The notes under the pieces are model-generated. The model did not search any database. It saw nothing but the letters and a program-made list of their open reading frames with translations, and was not told the origin of the DNA. The position numbers and the translations under genes are program-made. Shown piece after piece: positions 15,974 to 26,400 of a stretch of DNA of 64,000 bases (its first letter is position 1; every line of letters begins with the position of its first letter). This DNA comes from Asanoa hainanensis (GTDB lineage Bacteria; Actinomycetota; Actinomycetes; Mycobacteriales; Micromonosporaceae): positions 744,001 through 808,000 of the forward strand of contig NZ_FZPH01000001.1 in the NCBI RefSeq assembly GCF_900188485.1, read 5' to 3'.

Positions 15974-17239
15974 ATGACCATTTCGGCGGAGCAGTTGCGG
16001 CAGGAGTGGGCGACCGCGCCGCGGTGGCGTGGCGTGGAGCGCACCTACAGCGCGGACGACGTGGTCCGCCTGCGCGGGGCGATCCAGGAAGAGCACACGC
16101 TGGCCCGCCGAGGAGCCGAGCGGCTCTGGAGCCTGCTGCACGACGAGGACTACGTGCACGCGCTCGGCGCGCTCACCGGCAACCAGGCGGTGCAGATGGT
16201 GCGGGCGGGGCTCAAGGCCATCTACCTGTCCGGCTGGCAGGTCGCGGCCGACGCCAACCTGGCCGGCCAGACGTACCCGGACCAGAGCCTCTACCCGGCC
16301 AACTCGGTGCCCGCCGTGGTCCGCCGGATCAACAACGCCCTGCTGCGGGCCGCGCAGATCACGCACGCGGAGGGCAACGACGACATCGAGTGGCTCGCCC
16401 CGATCGTGGCCGACGCCGAGGCCGGTTTCGGTGGCGTGCTCAACGCGTACGAGCTGATGAGCGCGATGATCAACGCGGGCGCGGCCGGCGTGCACTGGGA
16501 GGACCAGCTCGCGTCCGAGAAGAAGTGCGGCCACCTCGGCGGCAAGGTGCTGATCCCCACCGGCCACCACATCCGCACGCTCGAAGCGGCCCGCCTCGCC
16601 GCCGACGTGGCCGGGGTGCCGAGCCTGATCGTGGCCCGCACCGACGCGCACGCCGCGAACCTGCTCACCACCGACATCGACGAGCGCGACCAGCGGTTCC
16701 TGACCGGCGAACGCACCGCCGAGGGCTTCTACCGCGTGCACGCGGGCATCGAGCCGTGCATCGCGCGCGGCCTGGCGTACGCGCCGCACAGCGATCTGAT
16801 CTGGATGGAGACCAGCACTCCCGACCTGGAGGAGGCGCGGTCGTTCGCGGAGGCGATCAAGCAGCGCTATCCCGACCAGCTGCTGGCCTACAACTGCTCG
16901 CCGTCGTTCAACTGGCGCAAGCACCTCGACGACGCCACCATCGCCAAGTTCCAGCGCGAGCTGGGCCATATGGGGTACGCGTTCCAGTTCATCACCCTGG
17001 CCGGCTTCCACGCGCTCAACTACTCGATGTTCGACCTGGCGCGGGGGTACGCGGCCGACGGCATGCCGGCCTATGTGGAGCTGCAGGAGAAGGAGTTCGC
17101 CGCCGAGGAGCACGGCTACACCGCCGTCAAGCACCAGCGCGAGGTCGGCACCGGCTACTTCGACCTGATCAGCACGGTGCTCAACCCCGCCGCCGAGACG
17201 ACCGCGCTGCGCGGCTCGACCGAAGAGGAGCAGTTCTGA
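15974..17239 (+). CDS. aceA: isocitrate lyase
   Basis: 421 residues; cleaves isocitrate to succinate and glyoxylate, first step of the glyoxylate shunt. Family features: [20 protein letters not shown], the active-site signature KKCGH (Cys185), GRTDAHAA-like [25 protein letters not shown] and NCSPSFNW. Length equals the bacterial short form. ATG 15974 follows TAAGGAGTCGGCG; an in-frame extension to 15938 is not supported. It overlaps aceB (TGATG), so both shunt enzymes are coexpressed, likely under RamB control from the upstream dyad. Confidence 0.97.
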   Translation: MTISAEQLRQEWATAPRWRGVERTYSADDVVRLRGAIQEEHTLARRGAERLWSLLHDEDYVHALGALTGNQAVQMVRAGLKAIYLSGWQVAADANLAGQTYPDQSLYPANSVPAVVRRINNALLRAAQITHAEGNDDIEWLAPIVADAEAGFGGVLNAYELMSAMINAGAAGVHWEDQLASEKKCGHLGGKVLIPTGHHIRTLEAARLAADVAGVPSLIVARTDAHAANLLTTDIDERDQRFLTGERTAEGFYRVHAGIEPCIARGLAYAPHSDLIWMETSTPDLEEARSFAEAIKQRYPDQLLAYNCSPSFNWRKHLDDATIAKFQRELGHMGYAFQFITLAGFHALNYSMFDLARGYAADGMPAYVELQEKEFAAEEHGYTAVKHQREVGTGYFDLISTVLNPAAETTALRGSTEEEQF

Positions 17240-18774
17240 TGAGGATCGAGGTCATGGGCAACGGGTACGACGAGATCCTTGACCCGAAGGCGCTCGACTT
17301 CCTGGTCGCGTTGGACAGCGAGTTCGCCGGCCGCCGGGTGGCGCTCCTGGACACCCGGCGGGCCCGGCGGGCCCGGTACGCGGCCGGTCAGCTCCCGCAC
17401 TTCTTGGCGGAGACGGCGCACATCCGCGAGGACGCCAGTTGGCGGGTCGCGCCGCCGGCACCGGGCCTGGTCGACCGGCGGGTGGAGATCACCGGGCCGC
17501 CCGACAAGAAGATGACGGTCAACGCGCTCAACTCCGGCGCGCGGGTCTGGCTCGCCGACTTCGAGGACGCGCTGGCGCCCACGTGGGACAACCTGATGGG
17601 CGGCCAGGCCAACCTGATCGCGGCGCTGGACGGTGAGCTCGACTTCGAGTCTTCCGGCAAGCGCTATGTGGTCGTCCCGGACCCCGCGACGATCGTGGTC
17701 CGCCCGCGGGGCTGGCACCTGGCCGAGAAGCACATCGTGGTCGACGGCCGGCCGATCTCGGCGAGCCTGGTCGACTTCGGGCTGCACTTCTTCCACTGCG
17801 CGCAGCGGCAGATCGACGCGGGCAAGGGCCCGTACTTCTACCTGCCGAAGCTGGAGAGCCACCGCGAGGCGCGGCTGTGGAACGACGTGTTCGTCTTCGC
17901 GCAGAACTATCTCGGTATCCCGCGGGGCACCATCCGGGCCACCGTGCTGATCGAGACGATCACCGCGGCGTTCGAGATGGACGAGATCCTCTGGGAGCTG
18001 CGCGAGCACGCGGCCGGTCTCAACGCCGGCCGCTGGGACTACATCTTCAGCATCATCAAGCAGTTCGGGCAGCGCGCCGACTTCGTCCTGCCGGACCGCG
18101 CGGACGTGACGATGACCGTGCCGTTCCTGCGGTCGTACACGGAGCTGCTCGTGAAGACCTGCCACAAGCGCGGCGCGCACGCGATCGGCGGCATGGCGGC
18201 GTTCATCCCGAGCCGCGACCCGGCGGTCAACGAGGTCGCGTTCGGCAAGGTCCGCGCCGACAAGGAGCGCGAGGCCGGCGACGGCTTCGACGGCTCGTGG
18301 GTGGCGCACCCGGGCCTGGTCTCCACGTGCTCGGACGCCTTCACCGCCGTGCTCGGCGACCGGCCGCACCAGCTCGACCGGCAGCGCTCCGAGGTGGCGG
18401 TCAGCGCCGACGACCTGCTCGCCGTCGACCTGACGCCGGGCGCGGTCACGGCCGAGGGGTTGCGGTCCAATGTGGCCGTCGCGCTGCGCTACTTCGACAG
18501 CTGGCTGCGCGGCACCGGTGCGGCGGCCATCTTCGACCTGATGGAAGACGCGGCCACGGCCGAGATCGCGCGTTGCCAGGTGTGGCAGTGGGTCCATCAC
18601 CGGACCCCGCTGGCCGGCGGCGACGTGGTCACCGAAGACCTGGTGCGGTCCATCGTGGACGACGAGGAGGCCGGGCTGCGACCGGCGGCCGCACGGATCT
18701 TCCTGGAGACGGCGCTGGCCGAGGAACTGCCGGCCTTCTTCACGCCCGAGGCGTACGCCCGCTATCTCGTCTAG
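17239..18774 (+). CDS. aceB: malate synthase A
   Basis: 511 residues; condenses glyoxylate with acetyl-CoA to malate, second shunt enzyme. The ATG at 17239 shares bases with the aceA stop. Conserved regions include [47 protein letters not shown] (active-site Glu/Asp region), [11 protein letters not shown] and [12 protein letters not shown]. It is the AceB type rather than the longer GlcB type used by mycobacteria. The transcript is closed by a perfect 19-bp hairpin at 18790-18837. Confidence 0.97.
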   Translation: MRIEVMGNGYDEILDPKALDFLVALDSEFAGRRVALLDTRRARRARYAAGQLPHFLAETAHIREDASWRVAPPAPGLVDRRVEITGPPDKKMTVNALNSGARVWLADFEDALAPTWDNLMGGQANLIAALDGELDFESSGKRYVVVPDPATIVVRPRGWHLAEKHIVVDGRPISASLVDFGLHFFHCAQRQIDAGKGPYFYLPKLESHREARLWNDVFVFAQNYLGIPRGTIRATVLIETITAAFEMDEILWELREHAAGLNAGRWDYIFSIIKQFGQRADFVLPDRADVTMTVPFLRSYTELLVKTCHKRGAHAIGGMAAFIPSRDPAVNEVAFGKVRADKEREAGDGFDGSWVAHPGLVSTCSDAFTAVLGDRPHQLDRQRSEVAVSADDLLAVDLTPGAVTAEGLRSNVAVALRYFDSWLRGTGAAAIFDLMEDAATAEIARCQVWQWVHHRTPLAGGDVVTEDLVRSIVDDEEAGLRPAAARIFLETALAEELPAFFTPEAYARYLV

Positions 18775-18789
18775 AGGCCGGCAACACCG

Positions 18790-18837
18790 GCGACAGTGCC
18801 CCCTGCGGAACACGGCAGCCGCAGGGGGCACTGTCGC
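18790..18837 (+). terminator. strong hairpin downstream of aceAB
   Basis: The arms 18790-18808 and 18819-18837 are perfectly complementary over 19 bp with a 10-base loop; the left arm begins GCGACAGTGCCCCC. It starts 16 bp after the aceB stop. There is no T-tract, which is common for actinobacterial terminators. A hairpin this long and perfect could also be a processed or regulatory RNA structure. Confidence 0.85.
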
Positions 18838-18857
18838 GGGTTGATAGCGTGCGTGGC

Positions 18858-19397
18858 GTGGAACCGATGCTGGACCTCGACGTTCCGTCCGGTGAGGAGG
18901 TCCCGCGGCGCCGGTTCGGCGTGTCGCAACTCGCGGTGGCCGTGCTCGTCGCCATGACGGCGGCCGCCGTGGGGACGCATCTCGTCGAGGATCGTCGGCG
19001 CCAGATCGGAGAGCAGGCCACGGTGTCGCTGACCACCCTGGTCGCGCGGGCCGGGAGCGGTGGGAGCGACGGTCGGACGATGACGATCGAGGGCAGCGTC
19101 GCGGTCGCCAACAGCGGTCCGCTGCCGGTCGCCGTCGACGAGGTGCGCGGCGACGCCGGCGGGCTCACCTTCCTGTCGACGTCCACGGCGACCGTCCGGC
19201 CGGGAGTCGATTACGTCCTCGTGACGATCACGGCCGACTGTGCCCAAGGGTTTACCGACCCTGGGCAGGCCGTCCTGAAGGTGCGGACAGCGGACGGTCA
19301 GACCCGCGTCACGTCGTCAATGATGATCGTCCAAGGGACACCGTGGGCGACTAGCCACGAGCAGATCTGCCGCCCCGTCAGCCGGGCAGGGCCGTGA
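18858..19397 (+). CDS. membrane-anchored protein, unknown function
   Basis: About 179 residues from GTG 18858 (an ATG at 18867 is an alternative). A basic N-terminal cytoplasmic stretch (EEVPRRRFGVSQ) is followed by one transmembrane helix (LAVAVLVAMTAAAVGTHLV) and an extracellular beta-rich part (TIEGSVAVANSGPLPVAVDE; VRPGVDYVLVTITADC) with two Cys that may form a disulfide (ADCAQGF; EQICRP). Not recognised. The last 20 bp overlap, tail to tail, the minus-strand gene ending at 19378. Confidence 0.65.
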   Translation: MEPMLDLDVPSGEEVPRRRFGVSQLAVAVLVAMTAAAVGTHLVEDRRRQIGEQATVSLTTLVARAGSGGSDGRTMTIEGSVAVANSGPLPVAVDEVRGDAGGLTFLSTSTATVRPGVDYVLVTITADCAQGFTDPGQAVLKVRTADGQTRVTSSMMIVQGTPWATSHEQICRPVSRAGP

Positions 19398-19740
19398 GCA
19401 CCGCCTCGTCGAGCTCGGTCGGGTCGAGCCAGCGCTGGTACGAGGCGACGGCGGCGCCGTGGTCGGCCACCCGCAGGTAGACGGTGGTGGTCGCGCCCTT
19501 GCCGGCCGACCAGACGACCGCGATCTCGTGCTGCTCGTGCCGGCCGTCGACGACCGCGATCGGCAACGCGACCGCGGGCAGCCAGCCGACCTCCGCCGCG
19601 GACGGGCGCAGCTGCCAGCCGGCGCCGTCGGCCCAGGCGCGCAGCAGGTGCCAGCGGCGGGCGGCGGCACCCTTGCGCCAGGCCGCCACCGCGACACTCA
19701 CCGCGACGGCCGCCACGAGCGCGAGCAGGGCAAAGGCCAC
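19378..19740 (-). CDS. small membrane protein, unknown function
   Basis: 120 residues from GTG 19740. An N-terminal transmembrane helix (AFALLALVAAVAVSVAVAAW) is followed by a soluble domain with WHLLRAWADGAGW, HEQHEIAVVWSAGKGATTTVYLRV and ELDEAVLTALPG, consistent with a small alpha/beta domain at the membrane. It is divergent from the CadD-like gene (41 bp apart), sharing its promoter region. Longer in-frame starts upstream would overlap the CadD-like gene and are rejected. Confidence 0.6.
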   Translation of the reverse strand: MAFALLALVAAVAVSVAVAAWRKGAAARRWHLLRAWADGAGWQLRPSAAEVGWLPAVALPIAVVDGRHEQHEIAVVWSAGKGATTTVYLRVADHGAAVASYQRWLDPTELDEAVLTALPG

Positions 19741-19780
19741 GGATCCGAGAGTACGCGCCGCGTGGCGTAAGGTGCCTCGG

Positions 19781-20359
19781 GTGACGGATCTCGGGGGGAC
19801 CGTGGCAGCGGCGGCCGGCGTCTTCGCCGGCACGAACATCGACGACCTGATCGTGCTCACCGTGCTGTTCCTGGCCGCCCGCACCGCCGGGAAGCCGCGG
19901 CCGTGGCAGATCTGGGCCGGCCAGTACGCGGGCATCGGAGCCCTCGTCGCCATCGCCGGCGCGGCGGCCCTGGGTTTGACGCTGCTGCCGGACCGGTGGG
20001 TGGGGCTGCTCGGGCTGATCCCGCTGGCGCTCGGGATTCGTGGGCTGGTCGCCGCGGTCCGCTCCCCCGGCGACGCGGCGCCGCCGGTCGCTTCCGGGCT
20101 CGTGTCCGTGGCCGCGGTCACGATGGCCAACGGCGCCGACAACATAGCCGTCTACACGCCGGTGTTCCGCACCATCGGGGTCGTCGACAGCCTGGTCACG
20201 ATCGCGGTCTTCGCGGTACTGGTCGCGGTGTGGTGCCTGGCCGCGTCGTGGCTCGGCGGGCACCGGCGGGTGATCGCGGTCCTCGGCCGGTTCGGACACT
20301 GGCTGGTGCCGCTGGTCTTCATCACCATCGGCCTGGTGATCCTGTCGGGCCTGTTCTGA
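19781..20359 (+). CDS. CadD-family cadmium/cation resistance transporter
   Basis: 192 residues with about five transmembrane helices. Family marks: GVFAGTNIDDLIVLTVLF near the N-terminus, QIWAGQYAGIGALV, and the second NGADNIAVYTPVF motif, an internally duplicated layout typical of CadD/LysE-superfamily exporters. The paired Asp residues in the two motifs are intact. Starts at GTG 19781, after AAGGTG. Likely exports cadmium or a related divalent cation; specificity cannot be read from sequence. Confidence 0.85.
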   Translation: MTDLGGTVAAAAGVFAGTNIDDLIVLTVLFLAARTAGKPRPWQIWAGQYAGIGALVAIAGAAALGLTLLPDRWVGLLGLIPLALGIRGLVAAVRSPGDAAPPVASGLVSVAAVTMANGADNIAVYTPVFRTIGVVDSLVTIAVFAVLVAVWCLAASWLGGHRRVIAVLGRFGHWLVPLVFITIGLVILSGLF

Positions 20360-20432
20360 CCCACGAGGTGGGGGGCCGGAGGGAGGCGACGCCTGGGTTC
20401 CGCCGCAGCCGGTCAGGACTTCGAGGCGGACC

Positions 20433-21326
20433 CTACGACCACGGCAGGGCCGCGCGATGCCGCCAGTACTCGTCGGGTGTCTCCGGATCCGGAAGCGGTC
20501 CCGGGTCGGTGACGTCCAGCGCCTGCAGGTTGCTGGCGAGTTGGCCGGTGGTGGCGGCGCCGGAGAGGACCACGTCGACCCACGGCTGGGCGAGGGCGTG
20601 GGCGAGCACGTCGGCGTCCCGGTCGGCGAGGCGGCCGTTGGACACGGCCTCCTTGATGATCACGTGTCGGCCTTCGTCGTGGGCTTCCTTCAGGGCTGGG
20701 CCGGCGGACGGGTCGAGCGGGTTCCAGGTGGCCTGGAAGCAGTGGAACAGCGGCGTGCCGTCGACCTCGAGCTCCAGGGCCGCCCGGATCGCGTCGGCCT
20801 GGCGCGGGCCGCTGGTCGACACGCCGAGGGTCACCCCGCGGGAGCCGAGGTCGGCGAGGTGGCGATGGAGCTCGCGGTCGGTGAGCGCGGTGCTCTCCGG
20901 CGTGAGCGAGTGGATCTGGTAGAGGTCGAGCCGCGTGCCGAGCAGCGCGAGCGTCTCGGCCACCTGCCGGTCGAACGTCTTGACGCTGTGGTCCTTGGTC
21001 TCGTGCACCTTGGCGTCGACCCGCCAGCCGGCCACATAGGTGTAGCCCCACTTCGACCCGACCACGACGTCGTCACGGCCGTCGAGCCAGCTGGCCAGGA
21101 ACTCCTCGGCGCGACCGTACGAGCGCGCGGCGTCGAAGTAGCGCATTCCGGCGGCGTACGCGGCGTCGAGCACCTCGTGGGTCCGCCGCCGCATCGCGTC
21201 GACCGTCCGCTCGGCGGGCAGGTCCCGGTCCCGCCCGAGGTTGATGTAGCCAGGACGGCCGAGAGCGGCGAGCCCGAGCCCGAGCCGGTGCACCGGCACC
21301 GTCAGATCCAGTCGATCAAAACCCAC
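20433..21326 (-). CDS. aldo/keto reductase
   Basis: About 297 residues, a TIM-barrel NADPH-dependent reductase. Family marks: YFDAARSYGRAEEFLASWL (catalytic Asp and Tyr), GSKWGYTY with Lys, the DLYQIHS motif (His) and a C-terminal LSGAATTGQLASNL cofactor loop. The start is uncertain: GTG 21326 is used; GTG 21341 or an ATG at 21380 are also in frame. Substrate unknown. A 12-bp perfect palindrome (21392-21403) lies just upstream and may be its operator. Confidence 0.9.
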   Translation of the reverse strand: MGFDRLDLTVPVHRLGLGLAALGRPGYINLGRDRDLPAERTVDAMRRRTHEVLDAAYAAGMRYFDAARSYGRAEEFLASWLDGRDDVVVGSKWGYTYVAGWRVDAKVHETKDHSVKTFDRQVAETLALLGTRLDLYQIHSLTPESTALTDRELHRHLADLGSRGVTLGVSTSGPRQADAIRAALELEVDGTPLFHCFQATWNPLDPSAGPALKEAHDEGRHVIIKEAVSNGRLADRDADVLAHALAQPWVDVVLSGAATTGQLASNLQALDVTDPGPLPDPETPDEYWRHRAALPWS

Positions 21327-21391
21327 CCAGACAGCATGCACCCTGACCAGCCGGCATCGGCCGGAACCCACCCGGCGCACACTCCCTAAGG

Positions 21392-21403
21392 CATCCTAGG
21401 ATG
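21392..21403. promoter_or_regulatory. 12-bp perfect palindrome before the aldo/keto reductase gene
   Basis: CATCCTAGGATG is perfectly self-complementary. It lies between the end of the HEAT-repeat gene and the start region of the aldo/keto reductase gene, both on the minus strand, where an operator or promoter would be expected. The regulator is unknown. Confidence 0.4.
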
Positions 21404-21405
21404 AA

Positions 21406-23145
21406 TCAGGTGAGCCCAGCGTGGAAGCGCAGCACGCCAGCGGTACGGAGGGTGGGCGCGGCCCGGTCGAGCAGGGCGGCGAGCTCCGCACGCTGCGCGG
21501 CGGTCGGCATCCGGTAGGCGGTCGCCGCCTGGGACAGCCATCCGTCGACGTCCACCCGCGCCACCTGGCGCAGCTGCTCGTCGGGGTCGTCGAGCAGACG
21601 CAGATCGGCGATCAGCCGCGACCAGGCACCCCGCGCGGCGGCGAGCCGGTAGCCGGCGAACCGCACATGCCTCGGCTGCTCTGGTGCCAGCAACCGCTCC
21701 GCCAGACCGGCGTCGAGCGTCGCCGCGTCCGCCAACAGCACGGCGACCGCGTTCTTGACGACGGCGCTCGACGGGTCCGTCAACAGCGCGACGGCGGCGT
21801 CGGTCGGCAGGCCGCCGAGGCGGCGCAGGGCCCGCAGGGCCGCCACGCGGCCGCGCGCGCTCGGGTGGGCCAGGTGGACGCGCAGCACGGGAGCGTCGGC
21901 CGGACCTCCGGTCTCACCGAGACCGGCCACCGCACCCGGCGACGTGGTCGCGCCGGCGAGCGGGCCACCGGAATGCCCGGCGGCACCGCCACCAGACACC
22001 ACCGCCGCACCCGGCGACGCGGTCGTGCCCGAGAGCACGCCCACGGAACGCCCAGCGACATCGCCGCCATACAACACGCCCGCACCCGACGACGCCGTCG
22101 CACCCGAGAGCAGACCCCCTTAATACCCGGCGGCACCGCCGCCAGACACCACCGCCGCACCCGACCCGGTCGTGCCCGAGAGCGGACCCCCGGAAAGCCC
22201 GCCGGCACCGCCGCTGGACACCGCTGCGGCGCCCCGCGGTGGTGTCGCGGTGAGCAGGCGTCGGTAGTGCTCGGCGGGGTCGCCGCCGGCGGCGCGGACC
22301 GCGTCCTGGGCGACGGCCCCGACGATCGGGTGCCGGTCGGGCAGCGCGCCGATCGCCGCCTCCGTGTCTCCCCAGGCCGCCAGGGCGGTCAGTGCTTCCG
22401 CCCGGACCAGGGCGGTCCGGCTGGCCGCCAACCGGCGCAGGGTGGCGAGGCTCCGGGCGTGTGCCACGGCGGCCCGGGCCGCCAGGACGCGGATCGGCTG
22501 GTCCTGGTCCTTGGTGGCCGCCCTGACGAGGTGGTCGGCGTCGAGCAGCTCGCGGTCGATCGCAGTGCGGTAGGCGATCCGCCGGACGCGGGAATCCTCG
22601 CTGCGCAGCAGCGGCTCGAGCCGGTCCGCGGTCAGGCCCGAGACGTGCGTGTCGATCCGCTCGGCCAGCCAGCCACCGTTGAATCGCCCGCGGGTCAGGG
22701 TCGCGGTGGTCGCCAGCGTGAGCAGCGACGGCTCGCCGGCCGTCGACAGCAGCGTCTCGACCTCGCGTCGGGCCCGGGTGCGTACCTGCGGTACCCAGTC
22801 GCCGGTGCGGATCGCCAGCACGGTCGTCGCGGCCGGGCCGCCCAGGGCGGCCAACCGCGCCAGCATCGCCTCCCGGATCCGACCGTCCGCGTGGCAGCCC
22901 GCCAGGACCACGTCCAGGGCGTCGCAGGCACCGCGCGCGACCCGCGTGATGATCGGCCAGGACGAGTAGGACCCCCAGGACCAGTGCGACCGCAGCGACT
23001 CGTCGAACCCCAACCACCAACCGGCGTCGGCCTCGTTGAGGGTGCGCAGGGCGTCGGCGCGCGCGGCGGCGCGACCAGAGGCCGGCAGCTCCAACAGACG
23101 CTGCGCCAGCTCGCTCGTCCCCGCCGTCCTGCCCAGACGCGACAC
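21406..23145 (-). pseudogene. HEAT-repeat protein gene interrupted by an in-frame stop
   Basis: Two open segments in the same frame (23145 to 22120, and 22119 to 21406) together encode about 579 residues of helical HEAT-like repeats, e.g. AALGGPAATTVLAIRTGDW, RVRRIAYRTAIDRELLDAD and ARGRVAALRALRRLGG. They are joined by a Gly/Ala/Ser-rich linker (21913-22218) made of about 25-residue units. A TAA at 22120-22122 lies inside the linker, exactly where the sister unit has GHSGGPL versus GY-stop-GGLL. GTG 23145 is the likely start (GGGGGAGGGCGC before it). The second segment could restart at GTG 22077. Most simply a nonsense-mutated gene; a polymorphic or read-through stop is possible. Confidence 0.75.
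21913..22218 (-). repeat. coding minisatellite with about 75-bp period in the HEAT gene
   Basis: Translated units: a partial unit, then SGTTGSGAAVVSGGGAAGY, SGATASSGAGVLYGGDVAG..., SGTTASPGAAVVSGGGAAG... and AGATTSPGAVAGLGE. The spacing is 24-25 codons. The units are similar at DNA level (blocks such as CACCGCCGCACCCG recur), so slippage or unequal exchange is likely; the premature stop lies in the first full unit. Confidence 0.75.
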
Positions 23146-23237
23146 GCGCCCTCCCCCGCTCGAACCGCCGCCATTCTGCGCCACGGCCCGCGACCGCCGC
23201 GACCGAGATACGCGCAGCCCACGGCCGGTGGTCTGGG

Positions 23238-23450
23238 TCAACGAGCCCCGAACCGGAGCAACTGGTCCAGGCGATCCACGCCGTCGTGCGGGGTGACGCG
23301 CTCATCGACCCGGCCGTCACCGGCCGGCTGCTCGCCACGCTCGCGAGGAGCGGCGGCGCTCCGGCCGAGCCGCTCGCCGCCCCCACCGACCGCAAGGAGG
23401 ACGTGCCGGGCCGGGTCGCGCGAGGCAGGACGAACGCCGAGCGGTCGCAG
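23238..23450 (+). pseudogene. remnant of a NarL/LuxR-type response regulator
   Basis: The plus-strand frame at 23250 reads PEQLVQAIHAVVRGDALIDP, then AVTGRLLATLARSGGAPAEP and LAAPTDRKEDVPGRVARGRT. This matches the inter-domain linker and the start of the LuxR helix-turn-helix of response regulators (consensus ...LTxREx EVL xLVARGxSNAEIA). The receiver domain is missing upstream, there is no proper start, and the HTH dissolves after NAERSQP. It is a gene fragment lying immediately before the 3' end of the island's helicase gene, so it may mark the insertion point. Confidence 0.7.
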
Positions 23451-23497
23451 CCCGGCGCCCAGGCCCTTCCCGGTCGAGGAGGAAGTCGAATCGTCCC

Positions 23498-26400
23498 TCA
23501 CTCGACCATTTCGCGGATCATGGCTACCTGGCGGTCCAGCGCCTGCGAGTCGAGGACACCGTTGTCTTCCGCGGACGTGAAGAGGTTCGTGCCGAGGGTG
23601 AAGCCGTTCTCCTCGTACCACCGTTGGCGGCGCTCCCAGGACGCGCGATAGCCCGGGCGGTCCAGCATCCCGAGGTGTTCCCACACGATCGGGTCGCCGG
23701 CCGGGTCGACGATGGTGAAGTCGGGATGGATCGTACCGGTGTGGCCCCGCAGTGGGTGCTCGTAGAGATAGGGCACCCGCGCCGCGCGCAGCAGGTTGGC
23801 GATGATGACCTCGCTCTTCGAGCGGACCAGTTCGCCACCCGCGGTGCGGTGGACGAGGTGTTCCGCGAACGGGACGTCCGGGTCGAGGCGGCGGACTCCC
23901 CCGACGAACAGGTTGGTGTTCCGGCGGGCCGTCTCGCTGCGGCCCGGGCGGGTCAGCTCCCGGAGCGTCGTGACGTCCTGACCTTGCACCAGCAGCACCA
24001 GGCGTTCCTGCGCCCGCGTCAGCGCCGTGTAGACCAGCTCGCGCGAGAGCAGCCTGCTCTCCTCGGGCACGACCACGAGGACCGTGCGGAACTCGCTTCC
24101 CTGTGCCTTGTGGACGGTCAACGCGTACGCCAGCTCCAGGTCCACCTTCTCGGCGTTGCTCGACGCGATCCGGAAGTTGAAGTGTCGCTGTTTGCGGTCG
24201 GCGAACGCCACCCTGGCCCAGGGCCTCTTCTGCCTGGCCAGCAGTCCGACCTCGCCGTTCGCGAGATAGTCCCTGATCTTGACACCTTGCGCCCAGTCGT
24301 ACCCGTCGCGCATGCCGTTGCGGAGCAGCATGACCTTGTCCCGGACGACGATCTCCTCCGGGCCGTAGCTCACGCCGTAATGGGTGCGTGAGGCGGCCAG
24401 GTCCGCCGCACGGAAGTGCCGTTGGAGAAAGCGATTCAGCTCGTACGTGCCCAACTCGCGCATCCGCACGGGCGAGAGCACCTGGAATCGCTCGGCGCCG
24501 GAATGGTCGTCGAAGGGAACCCAGCCTTCGGCCGTCAGCCCCAGCGCTTTGGCGTACCCGGCGCTGTCGTCGGGTCCGGTCATCCCGAGCGCCTGCGCGA
24601 GCTCGTCCAGCAGGCGGGCGTGCAGCTCCGCCGGGGTCTGCCAGAAGACGAGACGGACGTCCGAGTCGGCGCCGCCGGCCCCCGCCGCCGAGCCCGTGCC
24701 GTCGGCGTTGGCCGCGAGCTCGCCGATCACCGACTCCGCGTCGACCTGCTGCGACTCGTTGGTGAACAGCGACGCCAGGCGCAGGATGTCGGACGGGCGC
24801 TCCCCCTTCGTGCGCAGCTCCACGGTGAGCCGCGCGAGGGCGTCGGCACGCGCCGAAGCGGACAGGTGCGCGACCAGGTCGGCGAACGGGCGGCCGACGC
24901 CGATCGGCGGCAGCTGGCTCGGGTCACCGACGAGGATCAGGCGCCGCACGTGCATCTGGTCGAGCGCCTCGAGCAGCGCCGCGAGCTGGTCCTCGGTCAG
25001 CATCGACGCCTCGTCGACGACGACGGTGCGTTCCTGGGCGTACTTCTCCGCGCCCTCGAACAGCACCCGCTGCCGCGTGCCGTCGTATCGCTTGAGCTTG
25101 TGGAGGAACTGCGCCACGTTGAGGGCCTTGGCGTTGGTCTTGTGCGCGAGTCGGACGGTCGCCTTGCCCGTCGGCGCCAGCAGGAGGACCCCTTCGGCGT
25201 TGAGCTTCGCCGAGGCGAGCAGGGCGCCCACGACGCTCGTCTTGCCGGTGCCGGCCGGGCCGACGAGGACGGCGAGCTTGCGAGTGGTGATCTGTTCGAG
25301 GGCCTCGGCCTGCTCGTCGAGGGCGCGGGCGTGGCGCTCGTTCGTCGCGTCCACGGTGCCGCCGCCGGCGGTGATCGCCGTGACGAGCAGGTCCCGCCAC
25401 CGCTCGCCCAGGCTCGGCAAGGAGCGGCCGGCCCGGGCGTCGAGCACGCGGGCCAGCGTGCGGCCGCGCTCGGCGAGCTCCCGGAGCTGCAGGCACGCGG
25501 GTCCACCCTCGGCGACCCGCACGAGCCGCAGGGTCGGGTGGTCGGCTCCGACGTGACCGGCGATCCAGTCGCTGGACACGACCACGGGCGGGCTGAGCGC
25601 GAGGTCGGCGATCCGGCTGAGCACCTCGTCGACCCGCAGCAGCGCGTCACCCTCGGCCGCTGCCTCGCGCAGGAGCGTGACGACGGTCGCCGCGACGCGC
25701 CGCTCGTCGCCCGCCGAGTCGACGTGGCTGGGTGGCGGGAGCGGGGCGCGGACCGCGACGGTCGGGTCGGGCAGCAGCCCGCGGTCCACCGTCGGGAGGG
25801 ACACCGGCAGGTCGACGCCGTCGCCCAGGTCGACCTCGGCCACCAGGTACGGGTTGCGCAGCAGGTCCGCGTCGGAGATGGGCCGGGTGGTGGCGTCGTC
25901 GCGGAGGCCCGGTTCGAGCCAACGCTTGGCGGCCGCCGTGGTCAGGGCGAACCGGCTCAGCAGCTTGACCAGGTCACGCCGCGGCTCCGGCAGCGCGGTC
26001 CAGGTCTTGCGGGCGGCGGCCAGGTCGGGCTCGTACACCCGATTCGGTGGCGTTCCGACGCCGCGCAGCAGGGCGTCCAGGAGCGGCCACGGGTCCGCCG
26101 CGGGTGCGAGGCTGCCGTCGCGGCGCAGGTCCAGGAGCAGGGAGGTGGCGAGGCGCAGGCCGAGCGCTTCGAGCACGGCGCCGGCGCCGGGGAACGCGCC
26201 CCGGTCCAGCCAGGTCTCCGCGATTCGGGCGTTGAGCCATTCCTCCCGGTCGGCCCACGGCCCGGTCGCGACTCCGTGCCGGATGACCGCGCGGACGGCG
26301 GTCAGCGCGCGCTCCAATGTGGTCAGTGCGACGTCGGGGCCGATGACCTCGCTGCCGTAGGAGAACCCGGCGATCTGGGCGCTCTCCGGAAAGACGGCGA

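Noticed and set aside
21406-22218. The split HEAT gene as two independent genes
   Set aside because: Both parts are in one frame, joined by the same repeat array and HEAT pattern; a single interrupted gene is simpler.
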